Origin: Ruegeria sp. THAF57
GTDB lineage: Bacteria > Pseudomonadota > Alphaproteobacteria > Rhodobacterales > Rhodobacteraceae
Direction of reading: 5' to 3'
DNA: 64,000 nucleotides
NCBI RefSeq assembly: GCF_903914075.1
Contig: NZ_CAIWNQ010000010.1
Location: 62,001-126,000, forward strand
Of the stretch, positions 36,002-45,343 are shown piece after piece (the first letter of the stretch is position 1; every line of letters begins with the position of its first letter). The position numbers and the translations under genes were made by a program. The notes under the pieces are model-generated. The model ran no database searches, was not told the origin of the DNA, and saw only the letters and a list, made by a program, of their open reading frames with translations.

Positions 36002-36772
36002 ATGGACCTATCGAACAGTTTGCTGAGCCTTGAGAACATCCACATGTCCTTTCGCCGTGTGGATGTGTTGAAAGGCATCGACCTGACCATAAACCGGGGC
36101 GAGGTTGTCGCCCTGGTCGGGGATAACGGGGCCGGGAAATCAACAATCATTAAGGTCATGACCGGTGTCCACCACCCCACAAAAGGCAAGGTGTATATCA
36201 AGGGCGAACATGTGAACATGCGCTCGGTCCAGGATTCGCGGACCCGTGGCGTGGAAACCGTGTATCAGGAACGCGCCCTCGCCGATCAGCAGGAAATCTG
36301 GCGGAACGTCTTTGCCGGGCGCGAGATCCGGAATCGCTTGGGGTTTATGGATGTCAAACGCCAGCGCGCCGAAGCCGCGCAGTTGCTGCGCGAGCGGATG
36401 GGATTCACGTCGCGCGCCATCACTACGGACAGTGAGGTGGCCGGTTTGTCGGGGGGTGAGAAACAGGGCGTGGCCATTGCGCGCGCGCTGTTTTTCGAGG
36501 CTGACTTGATCATCCTTGATGAACCCACCATGGGGCTCAGCCTGAAAGAGACCGATAAGGTTCTGAAATTCGTGCGCAATATCCGCGAACAGGGCAAATC
36601 GGCCATCCTGATCGACCACAACATCCTGCATGTCTATTCGGTCGCGGACCGGTTCGTGATTTTGGATCGGGGCAAGATCGCGGGACAGTTTACCAAAGAT
36701 CAGATTAGTCGCGAACAACTGATCGACATCATGGTGGACCTGCACCAGACCGGCCAGATCAAAACACACTGA
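36002..36772 (+). CDS. Sugar ABC transporter ATP-binding protein, single-domain (FrcA-like)
   Basis: This 256-residue ATPase has only one nucleotide-binding domain, unlike the two RbsA-type proteins in this window, so it should act as a homodimer. Motifs are Walker A GDNGAGKST, signature GLSGGEKQGVAIARAL, Walker B LIILDEPTMGLS and the switch histidine in LIDHNILHV. It resembles the FrcA type of fructose-like importers. The start lies 63 bases after the binding-protein gene; a weak GACAGAG precedes the ATG. Confidence 0.9.
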   Translation: MDLSNSLLSLENIHMSFRRVDVLKGIDLTINRGEVVALVGDNGAGKSTIIKVMTGVHHPTKGKVYIKGEHVNMRSVQDSRTRGVETVYQERALADQQEIWRNVFAGREIRNRLGFMDVKRQRAEAAQLLRERMGFTSRAITTDSEVAGLSGGEKQGVAIARALFFEADLIILDEPTMGLSLKETDKVLKFVRNIREQGKSAILIDHNILHVYSVADRFVILDRGKIAGQFTKDQISREQLIDIMVDLHQTGQIKTH

Positions 36773-36787
36773 AGGAGCGCGCAGTTC

Positions 36788-37786
36788 ATGGACAGTTCAA
36801 TGCACAATCCTGCGGCGACCCCGGAAAAGTCCGGCCTGTCGGTCGCTATGGCGCGCAATCCCATCGACGTGGCGATCACGGTCATCGCCATGCTGCTGTT
36901 CGGCATGTACCTGATCGGCGCGCCCGAGGTCTATCTGCACTTCGACATCTACCGCTCGTTCATGTCGACCCTGCCATACATGGGTCTGCTGGCGCTCGGC
37001 GCGACCTTCATCGTAACTTTGGGTGAGATTGACCTGTCCTTCCCTTCGGTCATGGGCGTAGCGGCTTGGGTCTTTGCAACTGTCTTTACGATGACCGGCA
37101 GCATTCCAATCAGCTTTCTGGCTTGCATCGGAACCGGGATGATCTGTGGTGCGCTGAACGGCCTGTTGATTACGCGCATCGGCGTACCTTCGATTGTGGC
37201 CACCATCGGCACCATGTTCTTGTGGCGCGGTCTGGTGAATGTTCTTGCGCAAGGCAAGGGCATCCCGCTGGTCGAGATGCGTGACAGCGTGTTCTACGAT
37301 GTCCTGGTCGGCCGCCTGTTCGGGCAGATCCCGATGCAGTTCGTCTGGTTTTGCCTTATCGCCATTTTGATGATCGCAATCTACAAACGCCATGTGTTCG
37401 GCAGCCATGTACTGTTTGTCGGCGACAACAAAAGCTCGGCTCAGATGATGGGCATCCGGGTCTATCGAACCCGCATGACCTGTTATATACTGATGGGGGC
37501 GATGTCGGGCCTGTCCGCAGTCTTCCTGCTGTCCGAAGTCACTTATTTCTGGCCCACCACCGGCGATGGCTTCCTGTTACCCGCGCTAGCGGCGGTGTTT
37601 ATCGGAGGCACATCGGTCTTTGGCGGGCGCGGGTCGATGTATGGAACCTTCGTGGGTATCCTGATCATCGGATCGCTTGAGGCCGGTATCGTCGCAATGG
37701 GCGTGCAAGGCTTCTACACCCAACTGATCTATGGTCTTACGATCACGGTCGCTGTCTCGATCTATGCTCTGGTTATGAAAAAGTGA
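36788..37786 (+). CDS. Sugar ABC transporter permease, RbsC/FrcC family (third system)
   Basis: The 332-residue permease has RbsC-type motifs: VTLGEIDLSFPSVMGVAAWV, LITRIGVPSIVATIGTMFLW, VGDNKSSAQMMGIRVYRTRM and GGTSVFGGRGSMYGT. It follows the ATPase gene by 15 bases with GGAG upstream. The three genes form a complete importer. No kinase or enzyme gene follows except the broken phosphatase, so it may share catabolic genes with the divergent operon. Confidence 0.9.
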   Translation: MDSSMHNPAATPEKSGLSVAMARNPIDVAITVIAMLLFGMYLIGAPEVYLHFDIYRSFMSTLPYMGLLALGATFIVTLGEIDLSFPSVMGVAAWVFATVFTMTGSIPISFLACIGTGMICGALNGLLITRIGVPSIVATIGTMFLWRGLVNVLAQGKGIPLVEMRDSVFYDVLVGRLFGQIPMQFVWFCLIAILMIAIYKRHVFGSHVLFVGDNKSSAQMMGIRVYRTRMTCYILMGAMSGLSAVFLLSEVTYFWPTTGDGFLLPALAAVFIGGTSVFGGRGSMYGTFVGILIIGSLEAGIVAMGVQGFYTQLIYGLTITVAVSIYALVMKK

Positions 37787-37827
37787 CGTCTTTTCCCAGT
37801 ACAGCACCGAGATACGGAAGTCCCCAT

Positions 37828-37986
37828 ATGGCCGCCAAGACAAAGATAACCGGTATTATTAGCGATTTGGATGGCGTCCCTTACAGAGGAGACGACCCGA
37901 TAGAGCCAGCCGTGGCTGCGTTTAATCGTTGGGCGGACCGGCAAATCCCTTACGTTATTTTAACAAACAACTCTTCAGCACAGTGA
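37828..37986 (+). pseudogene. N-terminal remnant of a NagD-type HAD phosphatase gene
   Basis: Only about 53 residues remain: MAAKTKITGIISDLDGVPYR with the nucleophile motif DLDG, then AFNRWADRQIPYVILTNNSS with the second HAD motif. NagD-family proteins are about 260 residues, and here a stop follows TNNSSAQ. A GTG at 37783 overlapping the permease stop could also start it. It was probably once the last gene of this transporter operon. The next 80 bases contain an open stretch (DAHAGLIISEHLGAEIERQ) that I could not identify. Confidence 0.7.
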
Positions 37987-38096
37987 CGCGCATGCCGGAC
38001 TGATCATATCCGAACACCTTGGCGCCGAAATCGAGCGCCAGTCGATCTTTGCCGCCATGTTATGATCCAAAGGCACGGTCAACAGACCTTTGACCA

Positions 38097-38936
38097 TCAC
38101 CGCGAAAACGCCAAAACGACAATTCCAATGGCAACGGTGATCGCCGCAAAAAGTCGATTGGATTTAGGCCCTTCGCCAAACCACATAACGCCGATTATGG
38201 CGGCGAAGACTACAGAACTCTCGCGCAGTGCGGAAACCATGCCCAAAGGTGCAAACGTCTTGGCATATAAAACAAGACCATACGCCAGTCCCGATATTAC
38301 CCCGCCAGCCAGACCAGCCCAAACGAAGTGTCTGGGCATAGCTACAAGTCTTTGCCAACGAGTCGTAAAGACGAAGCAGGCAACGAATATTTCTGCAACA
38401 AACAGTAACGCGATATAGCCCAGTGTGTTTTCGGACAATCTTATGCCTATTCCATCAACAATTGAATAAGACGCAATCATCAGCCCGGTGCCGAGCGCTG
38501 CCGCTATTGCGATCCAGTTGGTATGTTTACCCAATCCGGCAAGAGCCAGAAATCCAATACCCACAGAAATACAAAGAATCCCGATCCACGCCCCGATCGA
38601 AAGAAACTCATTTGCGAAGAAGATCGCGCCCAGTGCAACCAGGATCGGTGTTATTCCGCGTGAGATCGGATAGACCACCGACAAGTCGCCATGTTTGTAG
38701 GCGGCGTTCAAAAACCAATAATACCCCCAGTGGATCAGGGTCGAGGCGACGATAAACGGAACCGCCGCCCAGACCGGAAAGCCCAGAAAAGGCAGTGCAA
38801 ACAACGCCGGAATAGCGTGACCCAGCGACACCAACCCCAGAACGATGGCTTTGTCAGGTGCGCCCTTGACGATTGCGTTCCAGGACGCGTGAAGAATTGC
38901 CGCCGTCAAAACGATCAGCACAATCGAGAGAGTCAA
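38097..38936 (-). CDS. EamA/DMT-family transporter
   Basis: The 279-residue membrane protein has ten predicted helices in two EamA repeats (first around VYPISRGITPILVALGAIFF, second around ALRESSVVFAAIIGVMWFGE). It overlaps the preceding PLP-enzyme gene by four bases and ends the phn operon. DMT proteins export or import small metabolites. Here the partner may be an amino compound linked to phosphonate breakdown, but no direct evidence identifies it. Confidence 0.85.
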   Translation of the reverse strand: MTLSIVLIVLTAAILHASWNAIVKGAPDKAIVLGLVSLGHAIPALFALPFLGFPVWAAVPFIVASTLIHWGYYWFLNAAYKHGDLSVVYPISRGITPILVALGAIFFANEFLSIGAWIGILCISVGIGFLALAGLGKHTNWIAIAAALGTGLMIASYSIVDGIGIRLSENTLGYIALLFVAEIFVACFVFTTRWQRLVAMPRHFVWAGLAGGVISGLAYGLVLYAKTFAPLGMVSALRESSVVFAAIIGVMWFGEGPKSNRLFAAITVAIGIVVLAFSR

Positions 38937-40288
38937 GCTTGCGCCTTTATCGCCGCAATGACGGTATCCAGCGCGCGATCCAAATCATTCCGCGAAATGG
39001 TCAGCGGCGGAGAAAGCGTCAGCACGCAGCCTTGACTGATCTTGAAGCTTACACCGCCGTTGAGGCAATCATAATAGATGCGTTCGGCATTGGCGTTGTC
39101 TGCCTCGCGGGTGCTGCGGCTTTTGACAATCTCGACCCCGAACATCAAGCCACGGCCCCGGATATCCCCTACGATCTCAACCTGAGCCAGCTCGGATTCC
39201 AGCCGCCCCATCGCGTGGGCCCCCAGTTCGGCCGACCGGTCGACCAGGCCCTCATCTTCGATGATCTGGATCGTGGTCAAAGCGGCACGCGCGGTGACCG
39301 GGTTTTTTTCATGCGTGTAATGCCCGATCGCAAAGTCTCCGCACACGTCCAGATCGCGGCGGGCGATGCAAGCGGCGATGGGCAGGATGCCTCCGCCAAG
39401 GGCTTTGCCAAGGGTCACGATGTCGGGCACGATCTCATCATGTTCGAAGGCGAACATCTTACCGGTCTTGCCCAGGCCGGTCGGAATCTCATCCATGATC
39501 AGCAGCGCGCCATGCCGGTTGCAAGCCTCGCGCACCGATTTCCAGAACCCCACCGGGGGCACATAGGGCACCGCGCGCATGGGTTCCGCGATCACGGCGG
39601 CAACATCGCCTTCGCGTTCCAAGGCGAATTCAACCATCTTGGCGCAGGCCAGACCGCAGGTTTCAGGCCCGGCGTGGTTATACGGACAGCGATAGCAGGC
39701 GAAGGGTGCGACGTGTTCGGCCCCCGGCATCAAAGGGCCTGCGATATGGCTGCGAAACGTGGCCTCTCCGCCGACTGAGGCCGCACCAAAACCTGCACCG
39801 TGAAAAGCGTCCCAAAAGCTGACGGTCTTGAACCGGCCCGTCGCAGCCCGCGCGATTTTTAGCGCCACCTCATTGGCGTCCGATCCGCCGGTTGTGAACA
39901 GGATTTTGCCCAGATCACTGGGCGCGATCTCGGCCAACTTCTCCGCCAGTTCCACCGCAGGATCATTGGTAAATCGGCGCGGGGCAAAGGGCAGGTCATC
40001 CAACTGTGCCTTGATCGCCTTGACCAGACGCGGATGGCCATAGCCGATGTGATGGACCGAGTTGCCATGGAAATCCATGTATCGGCGGCCATCCAAATCT
40101 TCGATCCAGATACCTTCTGCCTTGGCGATGGTGCTGACGCAGGGGCTGGACAGGCTTTGATGCAAAAACGCATCGGAATCCCGTTTCAGCAACGGCGCGG
40201 ACCGAGGGCCAATCGACGACTTTAACCAAGACCTACGCGCATCCGAGGTGTTGGACTCACCTTCGGTGTGGGTAATGCTGACTGACAT
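38933..40288 (-). CDS. pbfA: Class III PLP enzyme, probable (R)-1-hydroxy-2-aminoethylphosphonate ammonia-lyase
   Basis: The 451-residue class III aminotransferase-fold protein has GNSVHHIGYGHPRLV, PRRFTNDPAVELAEKLAE, LFTTGGSDANEVALK, the PLP aspartate region LLIMDEIPTGLGKTG and the PLP lysine in DIVTLGKALGGG. Proteins of this kind beside phnW were described as PbfA, which eliminates ammonia from (R)-1-hydroxy-2-aminoethylphosphonate to give phosphonoacetaldehyde. Here it lies 99 bases after phnY in a phnW-phnA-phnY operon, which fits that role. The alternative is an ordinary aminotransferase. The ATG at 40288 follows GAGGACC. Confidence 0.72.
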   Translation of the reverse strand: MSVSITHTEGESNTSDARRSWLKSSIGPRSAPLLKRDSDAFLHQSLSSPCVSTIAKAEGIWIEDLDGRRYMDFHGNSVHHIGYGHPRLVKAIKAQLDDLPFAPRRFTNDPAVELAEKLAEIAPSDLGKILFTTGGSDANEVALKIARAATGRFKTVSFWDAFHGAGFGAASVGGEATFRSHIAGPLMPGAEHVAPFACYRCPYNHAGPETCGLACAKMVEFALEREGDVAAVIAEPMRAVPYVPPVGFWKSVREACNRHGALLIMDEIPTGLGKTGKMFAFEHDEIVPDIVTLGKALGGGILPIAACIARRDLDVCGDFAIGHYTHEKNPVTARAALTTIQIIEDEGLVDRSAELGAHAMGRLESELAQVEIVGDIRGRGLMFGVEIVKSRSTREADNANAERIYYDCLNGGVSFKISQGCVLTLSPPLTISRNDLDRALDTVIAAIKAQA

Positions 40289-40387
40289 ATGGTCCTCGAT
40301 TCTGGCTCGCATCCGGTGAAGTCAAATGCGCGAGGCCCCGTTTGGAGCCCCGCGAGCTGGGTAGAAATTCTGGTTTCTCTAATTCCC

Positions 40388-41845
40388 TTACCTTGGCCAC
40401 GGCAGCGAATAGGTTTTGACGTTGGTGAAGAACTTCATCGCTTCGATCACGCCTTCTTTCACGCCGTTGCCACTGTCCTTGATGCCGCCGAAGGGGGACA
40501 TTTCGATGCGGTAGCCGGGTTGCTCCCAGATATTGCAAGTGCCAACGTCGAGGCCGTTGATATAGGCAATCGCACGGTTCAAGTCGTTGGTACAGACACC
40601 CGAGGACAAGCCGAACTCGGTCGAGTTCGAGATCGCCATCACCTGATCATCATCGTCGGGCACGCGGACGATGGGGATAATGGGGCCGAAGGTTTCCTCC
40701 ATCACCAGCTCGCTGTCATGGGGCACTTTATCGACCACGATGGGCGGCAGCAGCGCGCCCTGACGACCGGGGTGATAAAGGATTTCAGCACCCTCTTTTT
40801 CGGCCATGTAGACGCGGTTCTCAAATAGTTCCGCCGCCTTGTCATGGATCACGCAGCCCAGCTCAGTCTCGGGGTCCTGGGGGTCGCCGAACTTGATCTT
40901 CTTGGCCTTTTCCAACACCAGCGGAACAAACTTGTCCGCCACACTGTCCTGAACCAGAATGCGCTTGATCGCGGTGCAGCGCTGGCCCGAATTGCCGGTG
41001 GCACCGGCCACGGCAATGGTCGCAGCCTTATCCAGATCGGCATCGGTCAGATCGTTGAGCACAATCAGGGGATCATTACCCCCAAGTTCCAGCGCCTGGC
41101 GTTTGTAGACCGCCTTGGCCGCGATCATCTTGCCGACCGGAACACCGCCGGTGAAGGTGATGATGTCGATCTTGTCATTGGTGATCATCTCGTCGCCGAT
41201 ATCCTGCGGCCAGCCGGTGACCACCTGGAACATCTCGGGCGGCAGACCGGCCTCGTACAGAATATCCGCCAATGTCAGACAGGTCATCGGTGTCAGTTCC
41301 GTCGGTTTGCAGACCATACAGTTGTTGGTGGCAATCGACGGCGCGATCTTGTGGCTGACCATATTCAGCGGGTGGTTAAAGGGCGTGATCGCACTGATCG
41401 CGCCCACGGGTTCGCGCGTGGTGAAGATCTTGCGATCCTTGCCATTGTGGGTCAGGTCGCACGAGAAGATCTCGCCATCATCCTTCAGCGCCTCGGCGGC
41501 GGCGAACTGATAGACATCCTGCGCGCGTTTGGTCTCGTAGATCGCGTGCTGGTGGCAAATGCCCAGCTCCAGCACCAGCCATTTGGCCAGGTATTCGCGC
41601 CGCTCGCCGATCAACTCTCCGGCGCGTTGCAGGATCTGACTGCGTTCGTACCGGGTGAGCTTGGATTCGTAATTCGCCGCAATTTCGAACGCCTTGCGGG
41701 CGTGCTCGGCCTTGCCCGCGGGGACATGGCCGATCACTTCGTTGGTGTAAGGATAGAGAACGGGCACCGTCTCGTCGGTAAAGACGATCTCGCCGCCGAT
41801 GCGCATCCCCTCATTTCTGATCTCTGTCATCGGTTGATCTTTCAT
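40388..41845 (-). CDS. phnY: Phosphonoacetaldehyde dehydrogenase (PhnY)
   Basis: This 485-residue aldehyde dehydrogenase oxidises phosphonoacetaldehyde to phosphonoacetate with NAD+. It has the ALDH catalytic glutamate in ALELGGNDP, the catalytic cysteine in [12 protein letters not shown], the cofactor loop [22 protein letters not shown] and the C-terminal [13 protein letters not shown]. Its place between phnA and the PbfA-like gene, with phnW upstream, sets it apart from other ALDHs. The ATG at 41845 is 3 bases after the phnA stop. An ATG at 41830 is an alternative start. Confidence 0.92.
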   Translation of the reverse strand: MKDQPMTEIRNEGMRIGGEIVFTDETVPVLYPYTNEVIGHVPAGKAEHARKAFEIAANYESKLTRYERSQILQRAGELIGERREYLAKWLVLELGICHQHAIYETKRAQDVYQFAAAEALKDDGEIFSCDLTHNGKDRKIFTTREPVGAISAITPFNHPLNMVSHKIAPSIATNNCMVCKPTELTPMTCLTLADILYEAGLPPEMFQVVTGWPQDIGDEMITNDKIDIITFTGGVPVGKMIAAKAVYKRQALELGGNDPLIVLNDLTDADLDKAATIAVAGATGNSGQRCTAIKRILVQDSVADKFVPLVLEKAKKIKFGDPQDPETELGCVIHDKAAELFENRVYMAEKEGAEILYHPGRQGALLPPIVVDKVPHDSELVMEETFGPIIPIVRVPDDDDQVMAISNSTEFGLSSGVCTNDLNRAIAYINGLDVGTCNIWEQPGYRIEMSPFGGIKDSGNGVKEGVIEAMKFFTNVKTYSLPWPR

Positions 41846-41848
41846 GGC

Positions 41849-43096
41849 TTACTGGGCCGCCGCTGTCGTGGCGTAGAAAAACGCATCAAAGTTGCGCAGA
41901 TCGGGCGCGTTGCCCAGATCAATCACGCGGTTGACGATGAAGGGCACTTCCTGCTCGGTCAAGCCGCCATGGCTGCGCAGCGGCTCGCCCAGGGCCGCCA
42001 GATCGTGCCGGTCCGCCGAGGTGCCGATGGTCATCCCTCCGGTGCAGACCATGGTCAGATCCCCGATGCGGTCGGCGGGCAGTTCGTATTTGGCAACCGC
42101 CTCTTCCTTGGTCAGCACTTCCATCATCTCAGGAAGTGCAGCCACCTTGGCCTTGACCTCGGCACGTTCGGCACCTTCGGGCAGGTAGACCGTGGCAAAC
42201 GATCCCAGCGCACCGTGATGGACCACATACGGGTCGGTGATCGGCAGGATTACACGGGCCTTGCCCTCACCCAGCCAGTCGTCAAACACGTCCTGCATAT
42301 AGATGACCGACGGCTCTTTCGAGGTCGGTTCGTGCTTGGCCTTCATGCCGTGGTCGGCGGTCACAACAATGGCGGCACCCATTTCATCCAACTGCGCCAG
42401 ATACTTGTCAAACATGGCGTAGAAATCCAGCGCGCCCTGCTCTTCCGGGGCGAACTTGTGCTGCACATAGTCGGTGGTCGACAGGTACATCACGTCCGGG
42501 CGCATCTCTTTCAGCAGCTTCACACCGGCGGCAAAGACAAATTCCGACAACTCGGCGGAATACACTTCCGGAACCGGCATCCCCAGCCAGGCGCTAGCAT
42601 TGTCGATGCCGTGTTCTGCCTTGGTGGTTTCGCCCGAGCGTTCAGCAGAAAAGGCAACCGCGCGGTCGTCGTCGAATTTCAGGCCTGCGCCCAGCAGTGC
42701 CCGCAGTTTGTCCTTGGCAGTAACCATTGCGACGCGATAACCCGCCTCATAGAATTGCGAGAAGATGGTTGGCGCACGCAGGAAGCGCACATCGTTCATC
42801 ATCACCTCCTCACCGGTTTCCGGGTCGTAAAGGAAATTACCGCAAATCCCATGCACGATCGGCGGGCGACCGGTGGCGATCGACAGGTTGTTGGGGTTGG
42901 TGAAGGACGGGATCACAGAATGCGCCAGCCGGTCGGTGCCGGTTTCGCGGATACGCTTGAGCGTCGGCATCAGCCCTTTGGCGATAGCCACATCCAGATA
43001 ATCCGGCTCGCACCCGTCCAGACAGATGGCAATGGCGGGGACTTTGGGGGCAGGATAAACGCGCTCGTTCGCCGTCACGGGGGTTTGAATAGTCAT
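41849..43096 (-). CDS. phnA: Phosphonoacetate hydrolase (PhnA)
   Basis: The 415-residue alkaline-phosphatase-superfamily enzyme cleaves the C-P bond of phosphonoacetate to acetate and phosphate. It has metal-binding AICLDGCEPDYLD, the nucleophile threonine in SFTNPNN, YLSTTDYVQHKF, VVTADHGMKAKH and RSHGGLTEQEVPF. The start is MTIQTPVTANERVYPAPKVP. It follows phnW by 19 bases. It releases phosphate, which fits the nearby phosphate transporter. Confidence 0.95.
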   Translation of the reverse strand: MTIQTPVTANERVYPAPKVPAIAICLDGCEPDYLDVAIAKGLMPTLKRIRETGTDRLAHSVIPSFTNPNNLSIATGRPPIVHGICGNFLYDPETGEEVMMNDVRFLRAPTIFSQFYEAGYRVAMVTAKDKLRALLGAGLKFDDDRAVAFSAERSGETTKAEHGIDNASAWLGMPVPEVYSAELSEFVFAAGVKLLKEMRPDVMYLSTTDYVQHKFAPEEQGALDFYAMFDKYLAQLDEMGAAIVVTADHGMKAKHEPTSKEPSVIYMQDVFDDWLGEGKARVILPITDPYVVHHGALGSFATVYLPEGAERAEVKAKVAALPEMMEVLTKEEAVAKYELPADRIGDLTMVCTGGMTIGTSADRHDLAALGEPLRSHGGLTEQEVPFIVNRVIDLGNAPDLRNFDAFFYATTAAAQ

Positions 43097-43115
43097 TTAG
43101 GGGTGTCCTTGTTTC

Positions 43116-44324
43116 TTATGCGGCCAGCTTGGCGCGTTCTTTAAGTGCGAGTGCCGGAGGAGCCGCGCTGGCGACCCCCATCTCGGCCAGAGTTTCCTTA
43201 GCAGCAGCAACAACCTGCCGCATCACATGCTCATCCATCTGCCCGATGCAGCCGACGCGGAAACTGTCCACAACAGTCAACTTGCCCGGATAGATGATAA
43301 AGCCTTTGTCCTTCATCAGATCGTAGAAGCGCGAGAACACGAACTTTTCGTCCGCAGGGCAGAAAAACGTCACGATGATCGGGCTTAGCCAGCGGTTCTG
43401 CAGCAGCGTCTCGAACCCAAGCTCGCGCATCCCTGCGACAATCACGTCGCGGTTATTCGCATAGCGCGCACCGCGTCCTGCAACCCCACCTTCGGCCTCA
43501 TGCGCCCTAAGCGCTTCGAGGAAGGCCGCAACCACGTGGGTCGGCGGAGTAAACCGCCACTGGCCGGTCTTTTCCATATGCGCCCATTGCGCATGTACAT
43601 CCAGCGACAGCGAGTGGCTGTTGCCCTTGGCGGCCTTCAGCTCATCCTTGCGGGCGATGATAAAGCCAAAGCCGGGCACGCCTTCGATGCATTTGTTAGC
43701 CGAGGACACCATCGCCTCATACCGGATTTCTGACGGCTTCAGTTCAATAGCGCCAAAGGCAGACATCGAATCGATCAGCAGCTTCCGGCCCGCCGCATAG
43801 ACCGCCTCGGAAATCTCTTCGACCGGGTTTAGAATGCCCGAGGAAGTCTCGCAATGGATCGCGACCACGTGGGTGATTGCCGGATCGTTGGCGAGGATTT
43901 CGGCCACTTCCGAACCGCGTGGCGGCAGGTAATCACCCTTGTCCAGAACCAGATGATCGCGTCCGAGGTATTCCAGCGTCTGCGCCGAGCGCTGACCATA
44001 GGCCCCGTTCGCAAGAACCAGTGTCTTGCTTTCCCGCGGAATGAACGATGCCAGCATTGCCTCGACTGAAAAACTGCCACTGCCTTGCATCGGCACACAA
44101 TCATAGGCGTCACCGCCTTCGCCAAGCAAGGCAAGCAACCGGGTGCGCATGTCACGGGTCATGGCGCGGAAATCATCATCCCAGCTTCCCCAATCGCGCA
44201 GCATCGCTTGTTTTACAGCATAAGATGTCGTCAATGGACCTGGCGTCAGAAGAAATGGTTCGCCCAGTTTCGGCGACAGGATTTTTGGATCTGATTGGAT
44301 CATTTTGGCGCTCCGGGAGGTCAT
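43116..44324 (-). CDS. phnW: 2-aminoethylphosphonate-pyruvate transaminase (PhnW)
   Basis: This PLP enzyme of 402 residues converts 2-aminoethylphosphonate and pyruvate to phosphonoacetaldehyde and alanine. Class V features are LLTPGPLTTSYAVKQAMLRD, QGSGSFSVEAML, the aspartate in LLIDSMSAFGA and the PLP lysine in SSANKCIEGVPGFG. The last FIIYPGKLTVVDSFRVGCIG is typical of PhnW. It is the first gene of the operon and is divergent from the LysR gene with a 95-base gap. Confidence 0.95.
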   Translation of the reverse strand: MTSRSAKMIQSDPKILSPKLGEPFLLTPGPLTTSYAVKQAMLRDWGSWDDDFRAMTRDMRTRLLALLGEGGDAYDCVPMQGSGSFSVEAMLASFIPRESKTLVLANGAYGQRSAQTLEYLGRDHLVLDKGDYLPPRGSEVAEILANDPAITHVVAIHCETSSGILNPVEEISEAVYAAGRKLLIDSMSAFGAIELKPSEIRYEAMVSSANKCIEGVPGFGFIIARKDELKAAKGNSHSLSLDVHAQWAHMEKTGQWRFTPPTHVVAAFLEALRAHEAEGGVAGRGARYANNRDVIVAGMRELGFETLLQNRWLSPIIVTFFCPADEKFVFSRFYDLMKDKGFIIYPGKLTVVDSFRVGCIGQMDEHVMRQVVAAAKETLAEMGVASAAPPALALKERAKLAA

Positions 44325-44349
44325 CTTAGGACTACATTTGCATCACGAA

Positions 44350-44404
44350 TTTCCATATGTAAAATCGCTAAAATCAATCTGATCATAGGCAGAACTTATG
44401 GAAA
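44350..44404. promoter_or_regulatory. Candidate LysR-type binding site
   Basis: Inverted 8-bp arms TTTCCATA (44350-44357) and TATGGAAA (44397-44404) lie in the 95-base gap between phnW and the LysR gene. The spacing (39 bases) and position fit a LysR regulator controlling both directions. The second arm sits just upstream of the LysR ribosome-binding site. Confidence 0.35.
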
Positions 44405-44419
44405 ATCAGGAAGGAAAAA

Positions 44420-45310
44420 ATGCGACATAGCCAGCTGAGAGCGTTTCATTATGTGGCCTTGCACGGTGGGTTTTCCCGTGCAGCCGAAGTCCTGTTTCTG
44501 ACCCAGCCGGCTGTTTCGGAACAGGTACGCAGGTTGGAGCAGGAACACGACCTGTTGCTGTTCCAACGTGAACGCAAACGCGTTTTTCTAACGCCTCAGG
44601 GCGAACGTTTGTTCCGATACACCAAACAGTATTTTGAGATAGAAGCTCAGATCGAAGATTACCTGTCGGAATCCAAGGCCGCTGTAGAAGGTGAGCTTCG
44701 TATCATCGCGGACTCGGCGCACCATCTAACTGATTTCCTTGGTCCTTTTCGGGCCGCATTTCCTCTGATCAAGCTTACTGTGAGATCAGGCAATACCAAC
44801 GAAGTCCTGGACGAGCTTAGGGCCTATAACGCCGAAATCGGTATCGTTGGCAGCCCCTCTCCTGGCAATGACATGACGCTTTTGAATTTGGGTGAGTCGA
44901 GCATCATAGCCTTCGCAAACAGTGAATTGTTACCAAAGGCCACGACCAGTCTAAGGTTCAACGAGTTGGGCACATTGCCATTGGTGTTTCGAGAAAGCGG
45001 CTCAAAAACCCGCCAGAAGCTGGAAGACGAGGCTGAAAGAAGAAAGACAAAACTCAATCCGGCTATTGTGGCCGAAGGACGCGAGGCGGTGCGCGAACTG
45101 GTCGCATCTGGCGCCGGGATCGGATTTGTCTCCCAAGCTGAATTTGGCCGCGATGATCGCCTCAGACAGATTGAACTTAAGGACGTGGACCTGCGTATGG
45201 GTGAAAGTATGATCTACCTCTCACAACGCCAAGAGGTCAAAGTCATCCGTACGTTTATGGATTTCGTCAAGCGGGTACAGGCGACAAAGCCAAACTCCGA
45301 AGCGGTGTAA
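44420..45310 (+). CDS. LysR-family regulator of the phosphonate operon
   Basis: The 296-residue regulator has an N-terminal helix-turn-helix (HYVALHGGFSRAAEVLFLTQ followed by PAVSEQVRRLEQ) and a LysR substrate-binding domain (about 95-290) with GVGFVSQ-like GAGIGFVSQAEFG. It is divergent from phnW, and LysR regulators beside phnW commonly activate AEP catabolism. It also faces the transporter genes tail to tail, ending 33 bases before the permease stop. The ATG at 44420 follows AGGAAGGAAAAA. Confidence 0.9.
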   Translation: MRHSQLRAFHYVALHGGFSRAAEVLFLTQPAVSEQVRRLEQEHDLLLFQRERKRVFLTPQGERLFRYTKQYFEIEAQIEDYLSESKAAVEGELRIIADSAHHLTDFLGPFRAAFPLIKLTVRSGNTNEVLDELRAYNAEIGIVGSPSPGNDMTLLNLGESSIIAFANSELLPKATTSLRFNELGTLPLVFRESGSKTRQKLEDEAERRKTKLNPAIVAEGREAVRELVASGAGIGFVSQAEFGRDDRLRQIELKDVDLRMGESMIYLSQRQEVKVIRTFMDFVKRVQATKPNSEAV

Positions 45311-45343
45311 GCAGCCCCGGAGGTTGGCAAATCAGGCCCGGCA

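Noticed and set aside
37987..38068. A small gene after the broken phosphatase (DAHAGLIISEHLGAEIERQ)
   Set aside because: The open stretch is under 30 codons, has no start signal and could not be matched. It may be a further gene remnant.
40328..40356. Hairpin in the phnY-PbfA gap as an internal terminator
   Set aside because: The stem has an internal mismatch and no U-run, so it was left out.
40844..43144. A 766-codon open frame on the plus strand opposite phnA and phnY
   Set aside because: It is antisense to two well-conserved enzymes and shows low-complexity His/Arg/Gly-rich composition typical of a shadow frame in GC-rich DNA. It has no ribosome-binding site or family match.
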